Counted from the stretch's first letter, positions 30,201-40,019 are shown. The stretch: 64,000 bases of DNA from Streptacidiphilus rugosus AM-16 (GCF_000744655.1 NZ_JQMJ01000004.1:4588001-4652000); one strand, 5' to 3'. Notes: generated by a model not told the origin, from the letters alone. Translations and numbers: made by a program.

Positions 30201-30827
30201 GTCCAGCCCCTTGAGCGCCTGCTGCCAGGCGGCCTCGGCCGCGCCATGGTCCTGCGCGCCCAGCCACGAGAGGTAGTGGGCGAACGGGACCAGCGGTCCG
30301 AGTTCTCCCCGCTCCCCCGCGTAGATCTGGAACAGGTCGTTGAGCAGCAGCGGCAGTGACCAGGCGTCCAGCAGGATGTGGTGGTAGGACACGGCGAGCA
30401 GATGGCGCACGCCCGAGGCGTCGTCGTCCAGACGGATCAGGGCGAAGCGGATCAGCGGCGGCCGGGCCATGTCGAAGCGCCGGGTCCGCTCGTCGGCCAG
30501 CACCTCCGAAGCGCGGGCCCAGGCGGCGTCCTCGTCACCGACGTCACGCAGATCCACCTCCCGCCAGGGCGCCTCGCAGTGGGCGGCCACCGCCTGCACG
30601 GTCTGGCCCGAACGGCGCTGCACGAACGCGGCGCGCAGCGAGGCGTGCCGGTCCAGCAGAGCGGTGCAGGCGGCGCGCAGGGCGGCCGGGTCGAGCGGGC
30701 CGGTGATCTCCAGCAGGTTCTGGACGGTGTAGACGTCCACGCCCTCGGTGTCGTAGAGGGCGTGGAAGAGCATGCCCTCCTGCAGCGGCGTCAGCGGCAG
30801 CACGGCTTCCAGCGAGGTCTTCTTCAC
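18225..30827 (-). CDS. Nonribosomal peptide synthetase, C-A-T-C-A-T-C-A-T-E-C-T
   Basis: A 4200-residue synthetase. C1 about 8-440 (HHILLDAWS), A1 470-975, T1 near 1017 (GGDS); C2 1094-1520 (HHAVTDGWS), A2 1545-2032, T2 near 2078; C3 2154-2580 (HHLLLDAWS), A3 2606-3089, T3 near 3130; epimerase 3185-3630 ([16 protein letters not shown]); C4 3661-4070 (HHLLLDGWS); T4 near 4147 (GGDS). Pocket residues by the GrsA scheme are A1 D-A-T-D-A-G-L-V-E-K, A2 D-A-Y-L-W-G-A-V-I-K and A3 D-V-V-H-V-S-F-V-D-K. A1 should suit a basic residue, A2 is hydrophobic, and A3 is nearest to serine-type codes (inference). The last module has no A domain and no thioesterase follows. A GTG start at 30827 overlaps the upstream stop by 4 nt, with GGGAG 8 nt upstream. 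Confidence 0.95.
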   Translation of the reverse strand: MKKTSLEAVLPLTPLQEGMLFHALYDTEGVDVYTVQNLLEITGPLDPAALRAACTALLDRHASLRAAFVQRRSGQTVQAVAAHCEAPWREVDLRDVGDEDAAWARASEVLADERTRRFDMARPPLIRFALIRLDDDASGVRHLLAVSYHHILLDAWSLPLLLNDLFQIYAGERGELGPLVPFAHYLSWLGAQDHGAAEAAWQQALKGLDEPTLLVPGASMDRPGLPEAVMVRLGTERTAQLVGAAQRRGLTLNTVVQTVWALLLAAQTGREDVVFGATVSGRPAGLPGVESIVGLLMNTVPVRVRIDPAESLAVLLARVQEEQGALTAHQHLGLAGIQRLLDLPELFDTTTVFENAPVINGRKRGAEWEFFDLKVAFREEGVLPEGTHYPLSLTVFPGEELCLELSHRPELVDADQVRLLADRLDALLAQFAEDLDLPVGRIALLTAPERQRLLVDWNSTTRRRDDTCLPELFEAQVARTPEATAVVSGGRALSYAELDAAANRLAHRLLAAGARADRAVAVAMPRSTDLIVAIMAVLKAGAVYLPIDIGLPTDRIAAILDDCRPLLVLTTDSVAAQLPPEVPRLLFDPEPDEAPGDRQTAVHAPTDADRAEPLRPGHLAYVIYTSGSTGRPKGVGVEHRALANVFHSHRDSLFTPEAAGAGADRLRVALTNALGFDASWTMLLWMVAGHELHVIPDGLRGDPANLLDELATRQVDVIDTTPSFAVQLLAEGLLSRPGHRPRVVALGGEAVPPSLWDALRTAGVHAYNLYGPTECTVESVVCTSSRSPIPVIGQPIDNTSAYVLDAALRPLPVGVAGELYLAGTGLARGYLGHPGLTAERFLPDPFGAPGSRMYRTGDLVRWTHDGELAFVGRTDDQVKIRGFRIEPAEVDAALLIHPAVAQAATTVHQDRSGAGVKRLVSYVVTAADAVFDAAALRAHASALLPDYMVPAAFVPLAALPKTVNGKVDRRALPEPEFNAGGGSGLLPADDREQLLCGLFVEVLGAAEVFADDDFFMLGGDSILSIQLSSRARREGLALGPQDVFTHRTPAGLAAAAAARPAPGAATRAPAAGAPLLDLSEEERAQLMAASPGAQDLLPLAPLQQGLLFHALFEADGVDVYTVQTAIEMTGPLDVAALRAACAALLDRHDALRAAFTQSGSGRPVQVIAGSVELPWEEADLSTAPDEGARRALLGELLAADRVRRFDMSRPPLMRCTLIRLGEDRHAFAFTLHHAVTDGWSLPSVLADLFTLYSARLGGDAAASQPPRPAVGFRDYLAWLGAQDRAEAERAWRRALDGVTEPTLVAPGRGDDAQVNPLRHAVELDEERTAALASVARRHGLTLNTLVEGAWGLLLGSLTGRQDIVFGVTVSGRPADLPGVEDVVGLLMNTVPARLRIDPYASLAEMLTELQREQAAVAAHQYLGLADVQRLTGLPELFDTTMVFQNLPFQPESLRDAVPGLALAPAEEREETAATHYPLSLSAFPGDRLRLELNYRASVFDLEATERLGRSLLQVLTTMAEGLDLTVGRLGVVDAVSRGRLLALGTGAVAAGSASLLDLFAGQVGRTPDAVAVVADGVVWSYRELDERAGRLAAAVGSRLRGVEPVVAILLERSPLTVVSALAVLKAGGVYVPLDHRAPVERHAQILARSGAQLLITDREHASDLPTLDPRQEFPACDVVAAPVLPDQLACLLFTSGSTGEPKGVALTHGGIADLVRDAGFTAAAQRRVLLHASPAFDASLYEMFTPLTLGGAVVVAAPGDVTPEVLRHHIAVHGVTSLLLTAGLFRLIAREDPEALAGLVEIWTGGDVVPAGEVRHLLRSVPGITVVDAYGPTEASVIGTRHAVSDAGLVPEVMPIGLPLDGMRAYLLDQHLQPAPPETSADLYLAGTGLARGYHGEPAQTALHFHPDPYGPPGSRLYRTGDTARWSEGRLTFTGRTDQQVKIRGYRIEPTEIETALKACADLQQALVLAHTLPTGGKQLVGYLVPTPGTQVDPDALRAELAHILPDYMIPAALVTLDTLPLTRNGKVDRTALPTPALATSSGSGRAALTEQEQVLQRLFAEVLELPEVSVDDNFFALGGDSIISIQLVSRARKEGLALSPRDVFVHKTVSALAQVAAEAGPVEAAGTGARVLLELSDAERAELTAAHSGPVEFLPLSPLQEGMLFHALYDTEGVDVYTVQTALEFDGPLDPVALRAACTALLARHQALRAGFVTASSGRAVQLVPESCELPWQEVDLSVGDDPGPAMDELLACERRHRFDPARPPLVRCTLVRLAERRHVLVFSYHHLLLDAWSLPLVLGDLVRLHADGADRLPPAAPYRDYLDWLAAQDQEAAKAAWAEALADVAEPTLVAPAARGAEQVANQTLTLELSARHTAELGRVARDAGLTLNTLVQGAWGLLLAAQTGRDDVVFGVTVSGRPADLPGVEGIVGLLMNTVPARLRIDPALPVVELLGRLQDQQALLAAHHHVGLADIQRVARVDQLFDTTTVFENAPGHLDAEETSAARSGATTVRGYDAGAGDILGSTHYPLSLMAVPGERLRLELSHHPLLFPAPAAALLRDRLELLLTAFAADPHQLVGRIALLTAAEREQVVDAWNDTAVPAEPATLPELFAAQVAATPDAEALVDGERRFSYAELDAAARTLARRLVRLGAAPGRVVAVALERSAELVVSLYAAHLAGAAYLPVDPDYPADRVAFMLADADPVCTLTPESYRELTAQDEDADAGPDLPVGVQPEDAAYLLYTSGSTGRPKGVVVPHRAIVNRLRWMERQCPSGPGARVLLKTPSSFDVSVVEFFWPLTVGAALVVAPPWAHRDPEALAALIRSERISYVHFVPSMLEVFLQSPAAADCGGLRHVVCSGEALPPALAARFARTLPSTALHNFYGPTEAAVDVTAWTLDGPDPEVVPIGRPIDNTRVHVLDAALRPLPVGAVGELYLAGTNLARGYHARAALTAERFLPDPFGAPGSRMYRTGDLVRWSPEGQLLYQGRADDQVKIRGRRIEPGEIEAGLAEHPEVALCAVVVREDGRGVKRLVAYLVPVPGSAPDPEELRAHATRVLPDALVPAAFVLLPELPLSPSGKLDRRALPAPVFAADATGRAAATPNELLLCALFAELLDLPEVGADDGFFALGGDSILSIQLAARARAAGLELTPREVFAHPTPAALARIARTAVAAAVESPDAGVGEVPLTPIMRALRDRGGSSRGFTQSTLVRVPAGLDVESLRAAVQAVVDRHDTLRLRLTVSAAGDWTLTTGPRGAVSAERLLRRVDVSEAAVTAADPDGLRAAVAVEAARAQGELDPEQGELLRAVWFDAGAEASGRLLLTVHHLAVDAVSWPVLLGDLHQAWTAVAQGSEPVLAPVPVSFRTWARRLAETGDTAAPYWQEVADFVDVPLAAHPVDASDTYATAGDLTVQLPPEETRVLLEAVPTAYRAGVDDALLTALSLAAVRWRNRHVADTGTAVLVDVERHGREDAELDLGRTVGWFTSQAPALLDPGTADPDEESIGRALMRVKEDLRRVPDRGRGYDAGQDRARVVPQLGFNYLGRQAASGPAGDWAPAPESDVLPLGADPAQPVPHLLDLDAVVVEGPQGPTLVGRWTWAGALLTEAEVRELAEEWCMALRTLAAHLRRPDAGGRTPADFPLLDLTQQQVSELEHRFGPVRELMPVAPVQEGLLYHHWRDPDEVDVYSVQFTVELTGAVDEDALRAACGALLDRHDALRAGFARLGDRLVQAVPEEVPLPWETTDLREAGADHREPLDALCARERVRRFDVARPPLVRFHLVRLPERRTALLVTAHHLLLDGWSLPLLLSDLFGRIGAETAGAQAAPARPAQLADYLGWLAEQDREAAEAAWRAALGEGLRPTLAVPGEHRAGLPDQVSVELTTGRTAELAAAARRHGVTLNTVVQGMWALVLSELTGSTDVVFGATGAERPAAVPGVAGIVGPLISTVPVRVRIESEQPFDGQLTRLQQEQAALGDHRHLGLAAIQRAAGLGPLFDSCVVFQSYPSRQSVAESAGAGGVRVTGFSGRDAYHYPLKLTVAPDERLHLALDHHPEAVDGAAARRILARLRSLLESWAAAPESTAATLTAATPLSAELLAPAPVAAVHPASAAAAPTEILERLRGLFEELTGHQEVRVEDDFFALGGDSLAALRLSGRIRDDLGREVPPGAVHRAPTPDALARVVAATAPAAAILQERTNR
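24721..26252 (-). repeat. Duplicated adenylation-domain block, copy in the large NRPS
   Basis: This segment encodes most of A2 and aligns without gaps (constant offset 6455) to 31176-32707 in the neighbouring NRPS. I saw a small number of substitutions, all in the part below about 25340; the last 900 bp or so look identical. The right-hand boundary is abrupt at GACCCAC. Similarity resumes on the left in the carrier domain (24517 against 30975), with a 3-bp difference in offset. Confidence 0.9.
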
Positions 30828-33800
30828 TGCGACAGCTCCCACTCTGCTTCGAGTTCATCGAGTTCGTCCTGGTCCAGGGCGAGTGCAGGGTCGTCCGCCG
30901 CGAAGGGCAGCTCCTGCACGTCCGCCAGATCCGGCACCGCGACCGCGAGCGCCTCCGGCGTCTTGTGGGCGAAGACGTCGCGCGGGCTGAGCGCGAGGCC
31001 CTCCTTGCGGGCCCGGGAGGCCAGCTGGATGGAGATGATCGAATCGCCGCCGAGCGCGAAGAAGTTGTCGTCCGCGAACACCTCCGGCAGCTCCAACACC
31101 TCCGCGTACAGGGCACAGAGCAGCCGTTCGCGCTCGTCCGCCGGCGGCCGTCCGGGCCGGTCCGCGTCCTGCTGGGGGGTGGGGAGGGCGGTGCGGTCGA
31201 CCTTGCCGTTGCGGGTCAGCGGGAGGGTGTCCAGGGTGACCAGGGCGGCGGGGATCATGTAGTCCGGCAGGATGCGGGCGAGTTCGGCCCGCAGCGCGTC
31301 TGGGTCCACCTGCGTGCCGGGAGCAGGAACGAGATAGCCGACCAGCTGCTTGCCCCCCGTCGGCAGGGTGTGCGCCAGGACTAGGGCCTGCTGCAAGTCG
31401 GCACACGCCTTCAGGGCCGTCTCGATCTCCGTCGGCTCGATCCGGTAACCGCGGATCTTGACCTGCTGGTCCGTGCGACCGGTGAACGTCAACCGGCCCT
31501 CACTCCAGCGCGCCGTGTCACCCGTGCGATAGAGACGCGAACCGGGCGGACCATAGGGATCCGGATGGAAGTGCAACGCCGTCTGCGCCGGCTCCCCGTG
31601 ATACCCACGCGCCAACCCGGTCCCGGCCAGATACAGATCCGCGCTCGTCTCCGGCGGCGCCGGCTGCAGATGCTGGTCCAGCAGATACGCCCGCATCCCG
31701 TCCAACGGCAACCCGATCGGCATCACCTCCGGAACCAGCGCAGGATCCGCCACCGCATGCCGCGTCCCGATCACACTCGCCTCGGTCGGACCGTACGCAT
31801 CCACCACCGTGATCCCCGGAACGCTTCGCAACAGGTGTCGGACCTCGCCCGCCGGAACCACATCCCCACCGGTCCAGATCTCCACCAGACCCGCCAACGC
31901 CTCCGGATCCTCACGCGCGATCAACCGGAACAACCCCGCCGTCAACAACAACGACGTCACCCCGTGCACCGCGATGTGATGCCGCAACACCTCCGGCGTC
32001 ACATCACCCGGCGCCGCGACCACCACCGCGCCACCCAACGTCAACGGCGTGAACATCTCGTACAACGACGCATCGAACGCCGGCGACGCATGCAACAACA
32101 CCCGACGCTGAGCAGCAGCCGTGAACCCGGCATCACGCACCAGATCCGCAATCCCCCCATGCGTCAACGCCACCCCCTTCGGCTCCCCCGTCGAACCCGA
32201 CGTGAACAGCAGGCACGCCAGCTGATCGGGCAACACAGGAGCAGCAACCACATCACATGCCGGGAACTCCTGCCGCGGGTCCAGGGTCGGCAGGTCCGAC
32301 GCATGCTCCCGGTCGGTGATCAGCAGCTGCGCACCCGACCGCGCCAGGATCTGCGCATGCCGCTCCACCGGCGCACGATGATCCAACGGCACATACACAC
32401 CCCCCGCCTTCAACACCGCCAACGCCGACACCACCGTCAGCGGCGACCGCTCCAACAAAATCGCAACGACCGGCTCCACACCCCTCAACCGCGACCCGAC
32501 CGCCGCCGCCAACCTCCCCGCCCGCTCATCCAACTCCCGGTAACTCCACACCACACCATCCGCGACCACCGCCACCGCATCCGGCGTCCGCCCCACCTGC
32601 CCCGCGAACAGATCCAGCAACGACGCCGACCCCGCCGCCACCGCACCCGTACCCAACGCCAACAACCGCCCCCGCGACACCGCATCCACCACCCCCAACC
32701 GACCCACCGACAGCGAGGCGTCAGCCGCCACGAGGTCCCGGAGCAGGGTCAGGAACTGCCGCTGGTGGGCCTCGACCTGGGCCTGGGTGTAGGTCGTCGG
32801 GTTGGCGTCGAAGTCGATGAGCAGGCCGTCGCCGACACCCGAGGCCGCGCCCACCGAGACCGTGATGTTCAGATCGCGGACCGGCCCGTTGGCCAGTCGG
32901 TGCTGCACCGTGCGGTGACCGCCGAAGGTCAGCGGCTCCTCGAAGGTCAGCATGTTCAGCGTCGGCCCGAACAGGGCTCCGTCCACGCCGAGTTCACGGC
33001 GCAGGTCGTCGAGCGGGTAGTGCTGGCGGCGCAGCAGGTCGGAGAGGCCCGTCGACACCTCGCGCAGCAGTTCCTGCTTGGTGTGCCAGGGCGACGCCTT
33101 CACCCGCAGCGGCAGCTCGTTGGCGAGCATGCCGGGGGTGCGGAGCGTCGCCGTGCGGCGGGCGGGGACGGGGATGCCGACGGACGCCTCGTCCAGGCCG
33201 GTGAGGCTGCGCAGGTAGAGCCCGACGGCGGCCGCGAAGATCACCGTCCAGGTCGTGCGGCCCTGCCGGGCGGCGGCGCGCAGCCGGTCGAAGTCCTCCG
33301 CCGGCAGCAGCGCGCGCTGCCGCACACTGGCCCCCGTGACCTCCTCGGGCGCGCGGTCGGCGAGCCCGGTGACCGACGTCAGGTCGGCACAGCGGTTCAC
33401 CCACCAGTCGCGGTCCTCGCCGTAGCGGGCCGAGGAGCGGTACTCCGCCTCGTCGTCGACCAGGGCCCGCGGTCCGCCCTCGAACGCGCTGCCCTTCAGC
33501 GCGGCGGCGACGGCGTCGGGGTCTTCGCCGGCGACCGCCTCCGTGTAGAGCGCGGCGACGCGGCGGGTCAGCAGCTCGTCGCCGTAGCCGTCGACCAGGA
33601 TGTGGTGGCAGCGGCTGTACCAGAAGTGCCGCTCCGGGCCGATCCTGAACAGCACGTCGATGAAGAGGCCACCGCCCGTCAGGTCGACGGGCGCGCGGCG
33701 GTCGACGTCCATCCACATCTCGGCCGACGCGACCGGGTCGGTCTCGTCCGACAGGTCCACGAACCGGGGCGTCTGCGTGGTCGGGACCAGTTCCTGGACC

Positions 33801-34030
33801 GGGGTGCGCCCGTCCTCGTCGATGCGGATCCGGATGTCGAACGCGCCGCACTCACGGCCCGCCCGCACCAGGGCGTCCTCGAAGGCGTCCGGGTCGACCG
33901 GGCCGAGGATCTCTACGTACTTGGCCAGGTTGTAGGTGGCCGTGTCCGAGCCGAGGTGGTGGGCCAGGCACACCCCCAACTGTGCAGACGTCAGCGGGAA
34001 GGTTCCGCCGGGGGCGGCAGGGACGCTCAT
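30824..34030 (-). CDS. Initiating nonribosomal peptide synthetase, C-A-T
   Basis: A 1068-residue first-module synthetase. The condensation domain (about 9-440) has HHILVDGYG near residue 142 in a [13 protein letters not shown] context that resembles EntF; such C domains accept an acyl or aryl group from a stand-alone carrier protein. Adenylation domain about 468-947, carrier GGDS near 993. The acidic tail [16 protein letters not shown] may be a docking element for the next NRPS. The A pocket reads D-A-Y-L-W-G-A-V-I-K, the same as A2 of the large NRPS. The ATG at 34030 begins the family-like sequence; the ribosome-binding site is weak. It is the first gene of the operon. Confidence 0.94.
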   Translation of the reverse strand: MSVPAAPGGTFPLTSAQLGVCLAHHLGSDTATYNLAKYVEILGPVDPDAFEDALVRAGRECGAFDIRIRIDEDGRTPVQELVPTTQTPRFVDLSDETDPVASAEMWMDVDRRAPVDLTGGGLFIDVLFRIGPERHFWYSRCHHILVDGYGDELLTRRVAALYTEAVAGEDPDAVAAALKGSAFEGGPRALVDDEAEYRSSARYGEDRDWWVNRCADLTSVTGLADRAPEEVTGASVRQRALLPAEDFDRLRAAARQGRTTWTVIFAAAVGLYLRSLTGLDEASVGIPVPARRTATLRTPGMLANELPLRVKASPWHTKQELLREVSTGLSDLLRRQHYPLDDLRRELGVDGALFGPTLNMLTFEEPLTFGGHRTVQHRLANGPVRDLNITVSVGAASGVGDGLLIDFDANPTTYTQAQVEAHQRQFLTLLRDLVAADASLSVGRLGVVDAVSRGRLLALGTGAVAAGSASLLDLFAGQVGRTPDAVAVVADGVVWSYRELDERAGRLAAAVGSRLRGVEPVVAILLERSPLTVVSALAVLKAGGVYVPLDHRAPVERHAQILARSGAQLLITDREHASDLPTLDPRQEFPACDVVAAPVLPDQLACLLFTSGSTGEPKGVALTHGGIADLVRDAGFTAAAQRRVLLHASPAFDASLYEMFTPLTLGGAVVVAAPGDVTPEVLRHHIAVHGVTSLLLTAGLFRLIAREDPEALAGLVEIWTGGDVVPAGEVRHLLRSVPGITVVDAYGPTEASVIGTRHAVADPALVPEVMPIGLPLDGMRAYLLDQHLQPAPPETSADLYLAGTGLARGYHGEPAQTALHFHPDPYGPPGSRLYRTGDTARWSEGRLTFTGRTDQQVKIRGYRIEPTEIETALKACADLQQALVLAHTLPTGGKQLVGYLVPAPGTQVDPDALRAELARILPDYMIPAALVTLDTLPLTRNGKVDRTALPTPQQDADRPGRPPADERERLLCALYAEVLELPEVFADDNFFALGGDSIISIQLASRARKEGLALSPRDVFAHKTPEALAVAVPDLADVQELPFAADDPALALDQDELDELEAEWELSQ
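31176..32707 (-). repeat. Duplicated adenylation-domain block, copy in the C-A-T NRPS
   Basis: Partner of 24721-26252. Both copies use unusual codons for this region, with many TTG leucines, GGT/GGG glycines and GTT valines, whereas the surrounding modules use CTG, GGC and GTC almost exclusively. Confidence 0.9.
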
Positions 34031-34100
34031 GGTGGCAACCGTCTTTCTCGACGCGCGAGCCGGGCAGTCGACAACGGTTTCGCGGCTCGGATGCCGTTCC

Positions 34101-34118
34101 CAGGCAATCGACCGGCAA
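34101..34118 (+). promoter_or_regulatory. GGCAA direct-repeat site between the NRPS and FAAL operons
   Basis: CAGGCAATCGACCGGCAA carries two GGCAA half-sites 11 bp apart, one helical turn. It lies in the 267-bp divergent promoter region of the two main operons. It is nearly identical to the site at 41402-41420. Confidence 0.6.
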
Positions 34119-34297
34119 GCACGGAGATTCCGGCCCGGTCCCGGGGAGCTGCCGGGCATTTTCCTGGCTCGTGCGCCCGCGGAATCCCGACGATGTGGGC
34201 GAATCAACCCTCACCGCCGCGCCCGACGGCCACCGCCGTCAGCGCGCGGTGGGCGGTGCCGTGAGCAGCCGAAACCCGCAGGGAGTGAGTGGTCGCC

Positions 34298-36034
34298 ATG
34301 ACGTACATCGACGACGCGACGATGGTGCAGTGGCTGGCCGAGCCTCCGGTCGGTCGCGGCCTGCACTTCGCCGACCCGCAGCGCGGCTGGACGCCCTGGC
34401 CCTATGCGGACCTCGCGGACCTGTCCCTCCGCGCCGCCGCGGCGCTGCGTGACCGGGGCCTGCGCCGGCCGGACGTGGTGGCCGTCATCCTCCGCTCCAG
34501 CCCGGCGTTCGTGGCCTCGCTCTTCGGCACCTTCGCCGCCGGGCTGACGGCCTGTTCGATCGCGCCCTCCTTCGCCTTCCGGCGCGCCGACGAGTACGAG
34601 CGCCGGCTGGGCGAGCTGCTGCGCGCGGCCGGTCCCGCGCTGGTGATCTGCGACGCGGACTCCGCCGAGAGCGTGCGGCGGGCCGCGGAGGCGGTCGGGG
34701 CGCCCGCGCCGGTGCTGTTCGAGGAGCTGGTCGCCGGGGTGACCCCGCTCGCGGCGCCCGATCCCGAGCCGGGCGCACTGCTCCAGTTCACCTCCGGCTC
34801 CAGCGGCGCGCCGCGCGGCGTGCTGATCCCCGCCGCCTCGCTGCAGGCCAACGTGACGGCGATGCGCCGCTGGCTGGAGTGGTCCCCCGAGCTGCCGGGG
34901 ATCACCTGGCTGCCGGTCCACCACGACATGGGCCTGATCGGCTGCCTGGCCAACATCGTGGTGACCGGCTGCGACGGCTGGATGATGCAGCCGGACGACT
35001 TCATCCGGTCCCCGCAGCGGTACCTGCGCTGCATCAGCGAGCAGCGGGTCGGCCTGGCCGCGATGCCCAACTTCGGGCTGGCGTACATCCTGCGCCGGGT
35101 GCGCCCGGCCGACCTGGAGGGGCTGCGCTTCGACTCGCTGCGGTCGGTGATCCTCGGCGCGGAGCGGATCGACCCGCAGGTGCTGCGCTCCTTCAGGGAG
35201 CTGCTGGAGCCCTACGGCTTCGACCACCGCGCTCTGCTGCCCGCCTACGGCGGCGCGGAGGCGACCCTGGCCGTCACCGGACTGCCGCTGCGCGAGGGCT
35301 GGACCGCCGCCGCGCCGGACCCCGACCCGACGGGCGACGGCGCCGCAGGCGCGCCCGAGCTCGCCGAGATCACCGGCTGCGGTCGCCCGTTGGAGGGCGT
35401 CGAGGTGACGGTGGTCGACGACGAGGGGGCGGCGCTGCCGGACGGGCGCGTCGGGGAGATCCACGTCCGCAGCCGCGCCCTGGCGGCCGGCTACACCGGA
35501 GACCCGGGGACGGCGTCGGGCACGGCCCTCGCGGACGGCGTGCTGCGCACCGGCGACGCCGGGTTCCTGCGCAAGGGGCAGCTGTTCGTGATCGGCAGGA
35601 TCGGCGACGGGCTGAAGGTCCGCGGCGCGATGGTCTTCGCCGAGAGCCTGGAGGAGGAGCTGGTCCGCCGTGGCGTCCCCGAGCGGCGCGCGGCCGTGCT
35701 GCTCGGGGTGCACGAGGGACGCCCCACCGCCGTGGCCGTGCTGGAGTCCCCGTCCGCCGACTGGGCCGCGCCGATCGCCTCGGTGCTGCGCGAGAACCTC
35801 GACGACGCCCGGCTGCTGACCGCGGTGCTGCCGCGCGGCGGCATCTCGGTGACCTCCAGCGGCAAGCCGCGCCGACGGGTGATGTGGCAGGACTTCGCCG
35901 CCGGCCGGCTGGCCGCCGAGCCGCTGTCGGCCCTCTCCCCCGCCAGGACCCCCGAGGAGCCCGCAGCCGACGCCGCGGCCGACACCGGACCGGACCGGGC
36001 CCCCGAGGGCGAGCCCGTCGGCGCCAGGGCCTGA
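34298..36034 (+). CDS. Fatty acyl-AMP ligase (FAAL-type AMP-binding protein)
   Basis: A 578-residue acyl-adenylating enzyme. The ATP loop reads FTSGSSGAPRGV, followed by LPVHHDMGLIG, a hallmark of FAALs rather than of amino-acid A domains. YGGAEAT replaces the usual YGPTE, and the C-terminal SSGKPRRR supplies the catalytic lysine motif. FAALs activate a fatty acid and load it on an acyl carrier protein without CoA, which is the usual start of lipopeptide assembly. A GTG at 34289 is an alternative start closer to GGGAG, but the ATG at 34298 begins the conserved sequence. It heads the plus-strand tailoring operon. Confidence 0.88.
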   Translation: MTYIDDATMVQWLAEPPVGRGLHFADPQRGWTPWPYADLADLSLRAAAALRDRGLRRPDVVAVILRSSPAFVASLFGTFAAGLTACSIAPSFAFRRADEYERRLGELLRAAGPALVICDADSAESVRRAAEAVGAPAPVLFEELVAGVTPLAAPDPEPGALLQFTSGSSGAPRGVLIPAASLQANVTAMRRWLEWSPELPGITWLPVHHDMGLIGCLANIVVTGCDGWMMQPDDFIRSPQRYLRCISEQRVGLAAMPNFGLAYILRRVRPADLEGLRFDSLRSVILGAERIDPQVLRSFRELLEPYGFDHRALLPAYGGAEATLAVTGLPLREGWTAAAPDPDPTGDGAAGAPELAEITGCGRPLEGVEVTVVDDEGAALPDGRVGEIHVRSRALAAGYTGDPGTASGTALADGVLRTGDAGFLRKGQLFVIGRIGDGLKVRGAMVFAESLEEELVRRGVPERRAAVLLGVHEGRPTAVAVLESPSADWAAPIASVLRENLDDARLLTAVLPRGGISVTSSGKPRRRVMWQDFAAGRLAAEPLSALSPARTPEEPAADAAADTGPDRAPEGEPVGARA

Positions 36035-36045
36035 GGGGGTCGGCC

Positions 36046-37464
36046 ATGACGACCACCAGCGATGCCGCCGCCCGCCGCCTGCTCGGCCTGGACCGGAGCC
36101 TGGTCGACTTCGCCGCGCTCACCGAGGAGCTGTACCTGGCGATCCGTCAGACGGCCCCGCTGCAGGTCGGCGAGGTGAACGAGGAGCACCGCTTCCGCGC
36201 CGACCTCGGCTACGAGCCGGCCTCGCTGCGCCGGCTCACCGACCGGGTCGCCCGGCTGCTCTCGATGCCTCATCTTCCTTCCGCGCCGGTGCGTGAGCTG
36301 CGCTTCGTCGCCGACCTCGTCGACCTGGTCGACGTGCTGCTGGCGGACGGCAGCGCCCGTCCGTCCAGCCCCTCCGTCCGCCGCCGCCCGGCGCGCCCAG
36401 GTGCGACGGCGGGCACGAGCATCCCATCCCTGGAGGACCCACCCATGGCCACGAACGACCCGCTCCCGGAGCTCACCCTGGGCGCGGACGACGCCGAACA
36501 GCTGAGAGCGCTGGCCGAGAGCCTGCGCGACCGGTTCCCCGGCCCCGGCAACCCGGAGTTCTACGACCAGGCCTGGCAGGCCGCGGCCGAACTGCCGTAC
36601 AGCCTGCGCTACTTCCTGGAGACCTTCCGGCGTGCCGAGTCCGCGGGGGCCTGCCTGATCCACGGCTTCCCCGTCGACGACGAGGCGATCGGCCCCACCC
36701 CCTCGCACTGGGACGCCGCCGGCGCCGCCAAGGCGACGGTGGAGCAGGAGCTCCATCTGGCCCTGTGCGCCATGGTCCTGGGCGAACCCTTCGCCTGGGA
36801 GACGCTGCAGTCGGGGCGGATGATCCAGAACATCCTGCCGATCAGCGGGGACGAGGAGCGGCAGAACGGATACGGCAGCCAGGCGCTGCTGGAGTTCCAC
36901 ACCGAGGACGGGTTCCACCCGCGCCGCTGCGACTACCTGCTGCTGATGGGGCTGCGCAACCACGACCGGGTACCGACCATCGTGGCCTCCGTGCGCGACG
37001 TGGAGTTGTCCGACGGGGACCGCGAGATCCTGTCGCAGCCGCGTTTCCACATCGTCCCCGACAGCGAGCACATCCGGCAGCTGGAGGCCAGGGACCCGGA
37101 GCACCCGGCGCTCGTCGACGTGTACCGGATGCTCAACCAGCCCGAGCCCACCCCGGTGCTCTCCGGTCGGCCCGAGTCCCCCTACCTGCGCATCGACCGG
37201 CCGTTCATGTACTGCGCCCCGGGCGACGCCGCCGCCGAGGGCGCGCTGGACCGGCTGATGGCCGAGCTGGAGCGGGCGCAGCGCGACGTGGTGCTCGCGC
37301 CCGGCACCCTCGTGATCGTCGACAACCATGTCGCGGTCCACGGGAGGCGGTCCTTCACGGCCCGCTACGACGGAACCGACCGCTGGCTGAAGAAGATCAC
37401 GGCCAGTCGCGACCTGCGCCGCGGGCTCGCCCCCGCAGGCGGCAGCGGAAGGGTGATCGCCTGA
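36046..37464 (+). CDS. Degenerate carrier-like domain fused in frame to a VioC/AsnO-like Fe(II)/2-oxoglutarate dioxygenase
   Basis: One open frame of 472 codons. Residues about 1-100 resemble an acyl carrier protein, but the DLGxxS motif reads DLGYEPAS: Pro58 occupies the place of the phosphopantetheine serine. After a low-complexity linker, residues 134-472 form a clavaminate-synthase-like oxygenase. Iron ligands are HTE (His285, Glu287; 152 and 154 counted from Met134) and the His of AVHGR (299 by that count). This spacing is close to that of the arginine hydroxylase VioC. It probably hydroxylates an amino acid. A strong ribosome-binding site before Met134 suggests that the oxygenase may also be made alone. 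Confidence 0.85.
   Translation: MTTTSDAAARRLLGLDRSLVDFAALTEELYLAIRQTAPLQVGEVNEEHRFRADLGYEPASLRRLTDRVARLLSMPHLPSAPVRELRFVADLVDLVDVLLADGSARPSSPSVRRRPARPGATAGTSIPSLEDPPMATNDPLPELTLGADDAEQLRALAESLRDRFPGPGNPEFYDQAWQAAAELPYSLRYFLETFRRAESAGACLIHGFPVDDEAIGPTPSHWDAAGAAKATVEQELHLALCAMVLGEPFAWETLQSGRMIQNILPISGDEERQNGYGSQALLEFHTEDGFHPRRCDYLLLMGLRNHDRVPTIVASVRDVELSDGDREILSQPRFHIVPDSEHIRQLEARDPEHPALVDVYRMLNQPEPTPVLSGRPESPYLRIDRPFMYCAPGDAAAEGALDRLMAELERAQRDVVLAPGTLVIVDNHVAVHGRRSFTARYDGTDRWLKKITASRDLRRGLAPAGGSGRVIA
36432..36447 (+). promoter_or_regulatory. Internal ribosome-binding site and ATG of the dioxygenase
   Basis: GGAGG at 36432-36436 lies 8 nt before an in-frame ATG at 36445, where sequence similar to dioxygenases begins. 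There is no stop codon between the carrier-like part and this ATG. Confidence 0.65.
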
Positions 37465-38258
37465 TGGGCACGGAACGGACCGAACACACCGAGGAGACCG
37501 GACGCGTCGTCATCGTCTCGGGTGCCTCCAGCGGCATCGGCGAGGCGACCGCGGCCCACTTCGCCGCGGCCGGGGACCACGTGGTCAATCTGGACCTGCG
37601 CGCCCCGGCCACCGGGGCGCCGGGTCAGTGGCTGGAGGTGGACGTCGCCGACTGGTCCGGTGTGGAGCAGGCCGTCGAGCGGGTCCACGCGGAGCACGGC
37701 CGCCTCGACGTCGTCATCGCCAACGCCGGCATCAGCCTGCGGCACGGGGTGCTCGACATCACCGAGGCCGAGGCGCGGCGCACGCTGGAGGTCAACCTCC
37801 TCGGCGTGCTGGCACTGTGGCGCGCCGCCGCGGAGCGGATGCTGGCGCGCCGCAAGGGCGTGCTGCTGGCGACCGCCTCGGTGAACGGCACCCGCGGCTA
37901 CCCGCTCTACGCCGACTACAACGCCTCCAAGGCGGGCGTCGCCTCGCTGTGCCAGACCTTCGCGCTGGAGCTGGCCCCGTGGATCCGCACGGCCTGCGTC
38001 ACGCCCGGCGCGGTGCTGACGCCGATGCAGCGGGCCGAGTACACCGACGAGATGCTCGCCGAGGTCAACGCCTGCATCCCGCTCGGCCGCCACGCCGACC
38101 CCGCCGAGATCGCCGCCGCGTTCCACTTCCTCGCCTCGGACCGGGCCCGGTTCATCACCGGACAGGAGTTCGTGGTCGACGGCGGCGAGACGGCCGGCGC
38201 CACCACCGCGTTCCTGGCCCTGGCGGACAAGTCCGCGCAGCCCGATCCGTCCCGCTGA
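37464..38258 (+). CDS. SDR family oxidoreductase (tailoring)
   Basis: A classical short-chain dehydrogenase of 264 residues. The cofactor motif is SGASSGIG near residue 20, followed by NAG, the catalytic serine in TASVNG, and the YNASK pair. A C-terminal GQEFVVDGGE is typical of FabG-like members. It could oxidise a beta-hydroxyl made by the dioxygenase or P450, or reduce a keto group; the direction is not visible. Its ATG overlaps the dioxygenase stop (TGATG), so the two are co-translated. Confidence 0.9.
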   Translation: MGTERTEHTEETGRVVIVSGASSGIGEATAAHFAAAGDHVVNLDLRAPATGAPGQWLEVDVADWSGVEQAVERVHAEHGRLDVVIANAGISLRHGVLDITEAEARRTLEVNLLGVLALWRAAAERMLARRKGVLLATASVNGTRGYPLYADYNASKAGVASLCQTFALELAPWIRTACVTPGAVLTPMQRAEYTDEMLAEVNACIPLGRHADPAEIAAAFHFLASDRARFITGQEFVVDGGETAGATTAFLALADKSAQPDPSR

Positions 38259-38292
38259 CCCGGACGCGGACCCCGACCAGGAGAGCCCCAGC

Positions 38293-39549
38293 ATGCCCAC
38301 AGCCGTCCGCCCGTCCCTCGACCCCGACACGCTCGACGACGTCGACCTGGCCGACCCGGCCGTCCACGCGGAGCACGACCTGTCCGCGCTCTGGCGCCAC
38401 CTGCGCACCGAGGAACCGGTGTACCGGCATCCGGAGACCGGCGGACGCCCGGGCTTCTGGGTGCTGACCCGGCACGCCGACGTCGCCGCGGTCCTGCGCG
38501 ACAGCGCCCGCTTCACCTCCGAGCGCGGGAACGTGCTCGACACGCTGCTGACCGGGGGCGACTCTGCCGCCGGCAAGATGCTCGCCGTCACCGACGGCGA
38601 ACCGCACCGGGACCTGCGCACCGTGCTGCTCAAGTCGTTCACCCCGCGCGCCCTGGCCCCGGTCATCGAGAGCGTCCGGCGCAGCACCCGGCAACTGCTG
38701 GAGGAGGCGCTCGGCCGCGGCGACTGCGACTTCGCCCGCGAGGTCGCCGCCAACATCCCGATCGCAGCCATCTGCGACCTGCTCGGTGTGCCGGCCAAGG
38801 ACCGCGCCTACATCCTCGCCCTGACCTCGTCGGCGCTCGGCTCCGACCACGGCCTGCCGACCGAGGCCGACACCTGGACGGCGAAGAACGACATCCTGCT
38901 CTACTTCGCCGAACTCGCCGCGGACCGCCGCGAGAAACCGCTGGACGACGTCGTCAGCCTGCTGGTCTCCGACGCGTTCGGGGACCGTCCGCTCACCCAC
39001 GACGAGGTGGTCTTCAACTGCTACAGCCTGCTGCTGGGCGGTGACGAGACCACCAGACTGTCGATGATCGGCGCGATCGAGGCGCTGATCGAGCATCCGG
39101 ACCAGTGGGCGGCGCTGCGGTCGGGCGCGGTCTCCGTCGAGTCCGCGACCGAGGAGGTCCTGCGCTGGACCACCCCGGCGCTGCACTCGGGGCGCACCGC
39201 CACCGAGGACCTGCTGCTGGAAGGGGAGTTCGTCGAGGAGGGCGACGTCGTCACGGTCTGGACCGCGTCCGCCAACCGCGACGAGGCCGTCTTCGACCGC
39301 CCCGAGGTGTTCGACCTCGCCCGCTCCGGCAACCGGCATCTGAGCTTCGCCTACGGCGCGCACTTCTGCCTGGGCGCCTATCTGGCCCGCGCGGAGATCG
39401 GCGCGGTGCTTGAAGGCGTGCGCGCGATGGCCTCCGAGCTGTCCTTCGCGGGCCCTTCCAGCCGCGTCTACTCGAACTTCCTCAGCGGGCTCTCCCAGCT
39501 GCCCGTCTCGGTGTCCCTCGACCCCCGGTACCGACCCGCAGAGCGCTAG
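38293..39549 (+). CDS. Cytochrome P450
   Basis: A 418-residue soluble bacterial P450. The I-helix motif is LLLGGDETTR (Asp251-Thr253), the ExxR is in EEVLR, and the heme loop FAYGAHFCLG has the ligand Cys359. The GGxET form of the I-helix, instead of AGxxT, resembles P450s that hydroxylate carrier-bound substrates, but I cannot show this. It sits between the SDR and the ACP, 34 bp and 45 bp from them, and is likely to oxidise the acyl chain or a tethered residue. Confidence 0.93.
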   Translation: MPTAVRPSLDPDTLDDVDLADPAVHAEHDLSALWRHLRTEEPVYRHPETGGRPGFWVLTRHADVAAVLRDSARFTSERGNVLDTLLTGGDSAAGKMLAVTDGEPHRDLRTVLLKSFTPRALAPVIESVRRSTRQLLEEALGRGDCDFAREVAANIPIAAICDLLGVPAKDRAYILALTSSALGSDHGLPTEADTWTAKNDILLYFAELAADRREKPLDDVVSLLVSDAFGDRPLTHDEVVFNCYSLLLGGDETTRLSMIGAIEALIEHPDQWAALRSGAVSVESATEEVLRWTTPALHSGRTATEDLLLEGEFVEEGDVVTVWTASANRDEAVFDRPEVFDLARSGNRHLSFAYGAHFCLGAYLARAEIGAVLEGVRAMASELSFAGPSSRVYSNFLSGLSQLPVSVSLDPRYRPAER

Positions 39550-39594
39550 AACCGCACCGCCTGCCCGTCCCAACCCCTCAGGAGAGAACCCACG

Positions 39595-39951
39595 ATGACC
39601 GACATCGCCACGCAGGACCAGATCGGCGCCGACGAGGTCCCCGACCTGCTCGTCACCCTGGTCGAGCTGATCGCGCCGCAGCGGGAGGGCGAGGTGACGC
39701 TGGACCAGACGCTGATCGGCGACCTCGGCTACCACTCCATCGCGCTGGCGGAGCTGGGCTTCACCGTCGAGGACCTGTTCCGGTTCGAGACGCTCACCCC
39801 GGAGACCGCGATGTCGCTGGAGCGGGTCGGCGACATCGTCGAACTGGTCGGCAAGCACGTCGCGGACGGCACGGCCAACCTGCCTGAGGTGGCCGAGGTC
39901 GACGCGATCTGCGCCCGCTACGGCACCGGCTGGCCGGCCCCCGCGGCCTGA
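39595..39951 (+). CDS. Acyl carrier protein
   Basis: A 118-residue stand-alone carrier. The phosphopantetheine site is DLGYHSIAL with Ser48. The C-terminal 40 residues extend beyond the usual 75-90-residue fold. It is the only intact free-standing carrier in the window and thus the best partner for the FAAL and for the EntF-like starter C domain. It would be activated by the phosphopantetheinyl transferase at 44397. AGGAGAG lies before the ATG, and it is the last gene of its operon. Confidence 0.9.
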   Translation: MTDIATQDQIGADEVPDLLVTLVELIAPQREGEVTLDQTLIGDLGYHSIALAELGFTVEDLFRFETLTPETAMSLERVGDIVELVGKHVADGTANLPEVAEVDAICARYGTGWPAPAA

Positions 39952-39961
39952 CCCGCAACAG

Positions 39962-40005
39962 CGCCGAAGGGCCCGGCCCCCGCAGGGGGACCGGGCCCTT
40001 CGGCG
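39962..40005. terminator. Long hairpin terminator between the ACP and MFS genes
   Basis: CGCCGAAGGGCCCGG pairs over 15 bp with CCGGGCCCTTCGGCG, with a further CCCCC/GGGGG stem in the loop. It separates two convergent genes. Confidence 0.85.
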
Positions 40006-40019
40006 TGACGCGGACCGGG

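Noticed and set aside
34298..36034. Treating the FAAL as a stand-alone amino-acid adenylation domain
   Set aside because: The LPVHHDMGLIG motif, YGGAEAT in place of YGPTE, and the lack of an A4 FDxS segment favour a fatty acyl-AMP ligase.
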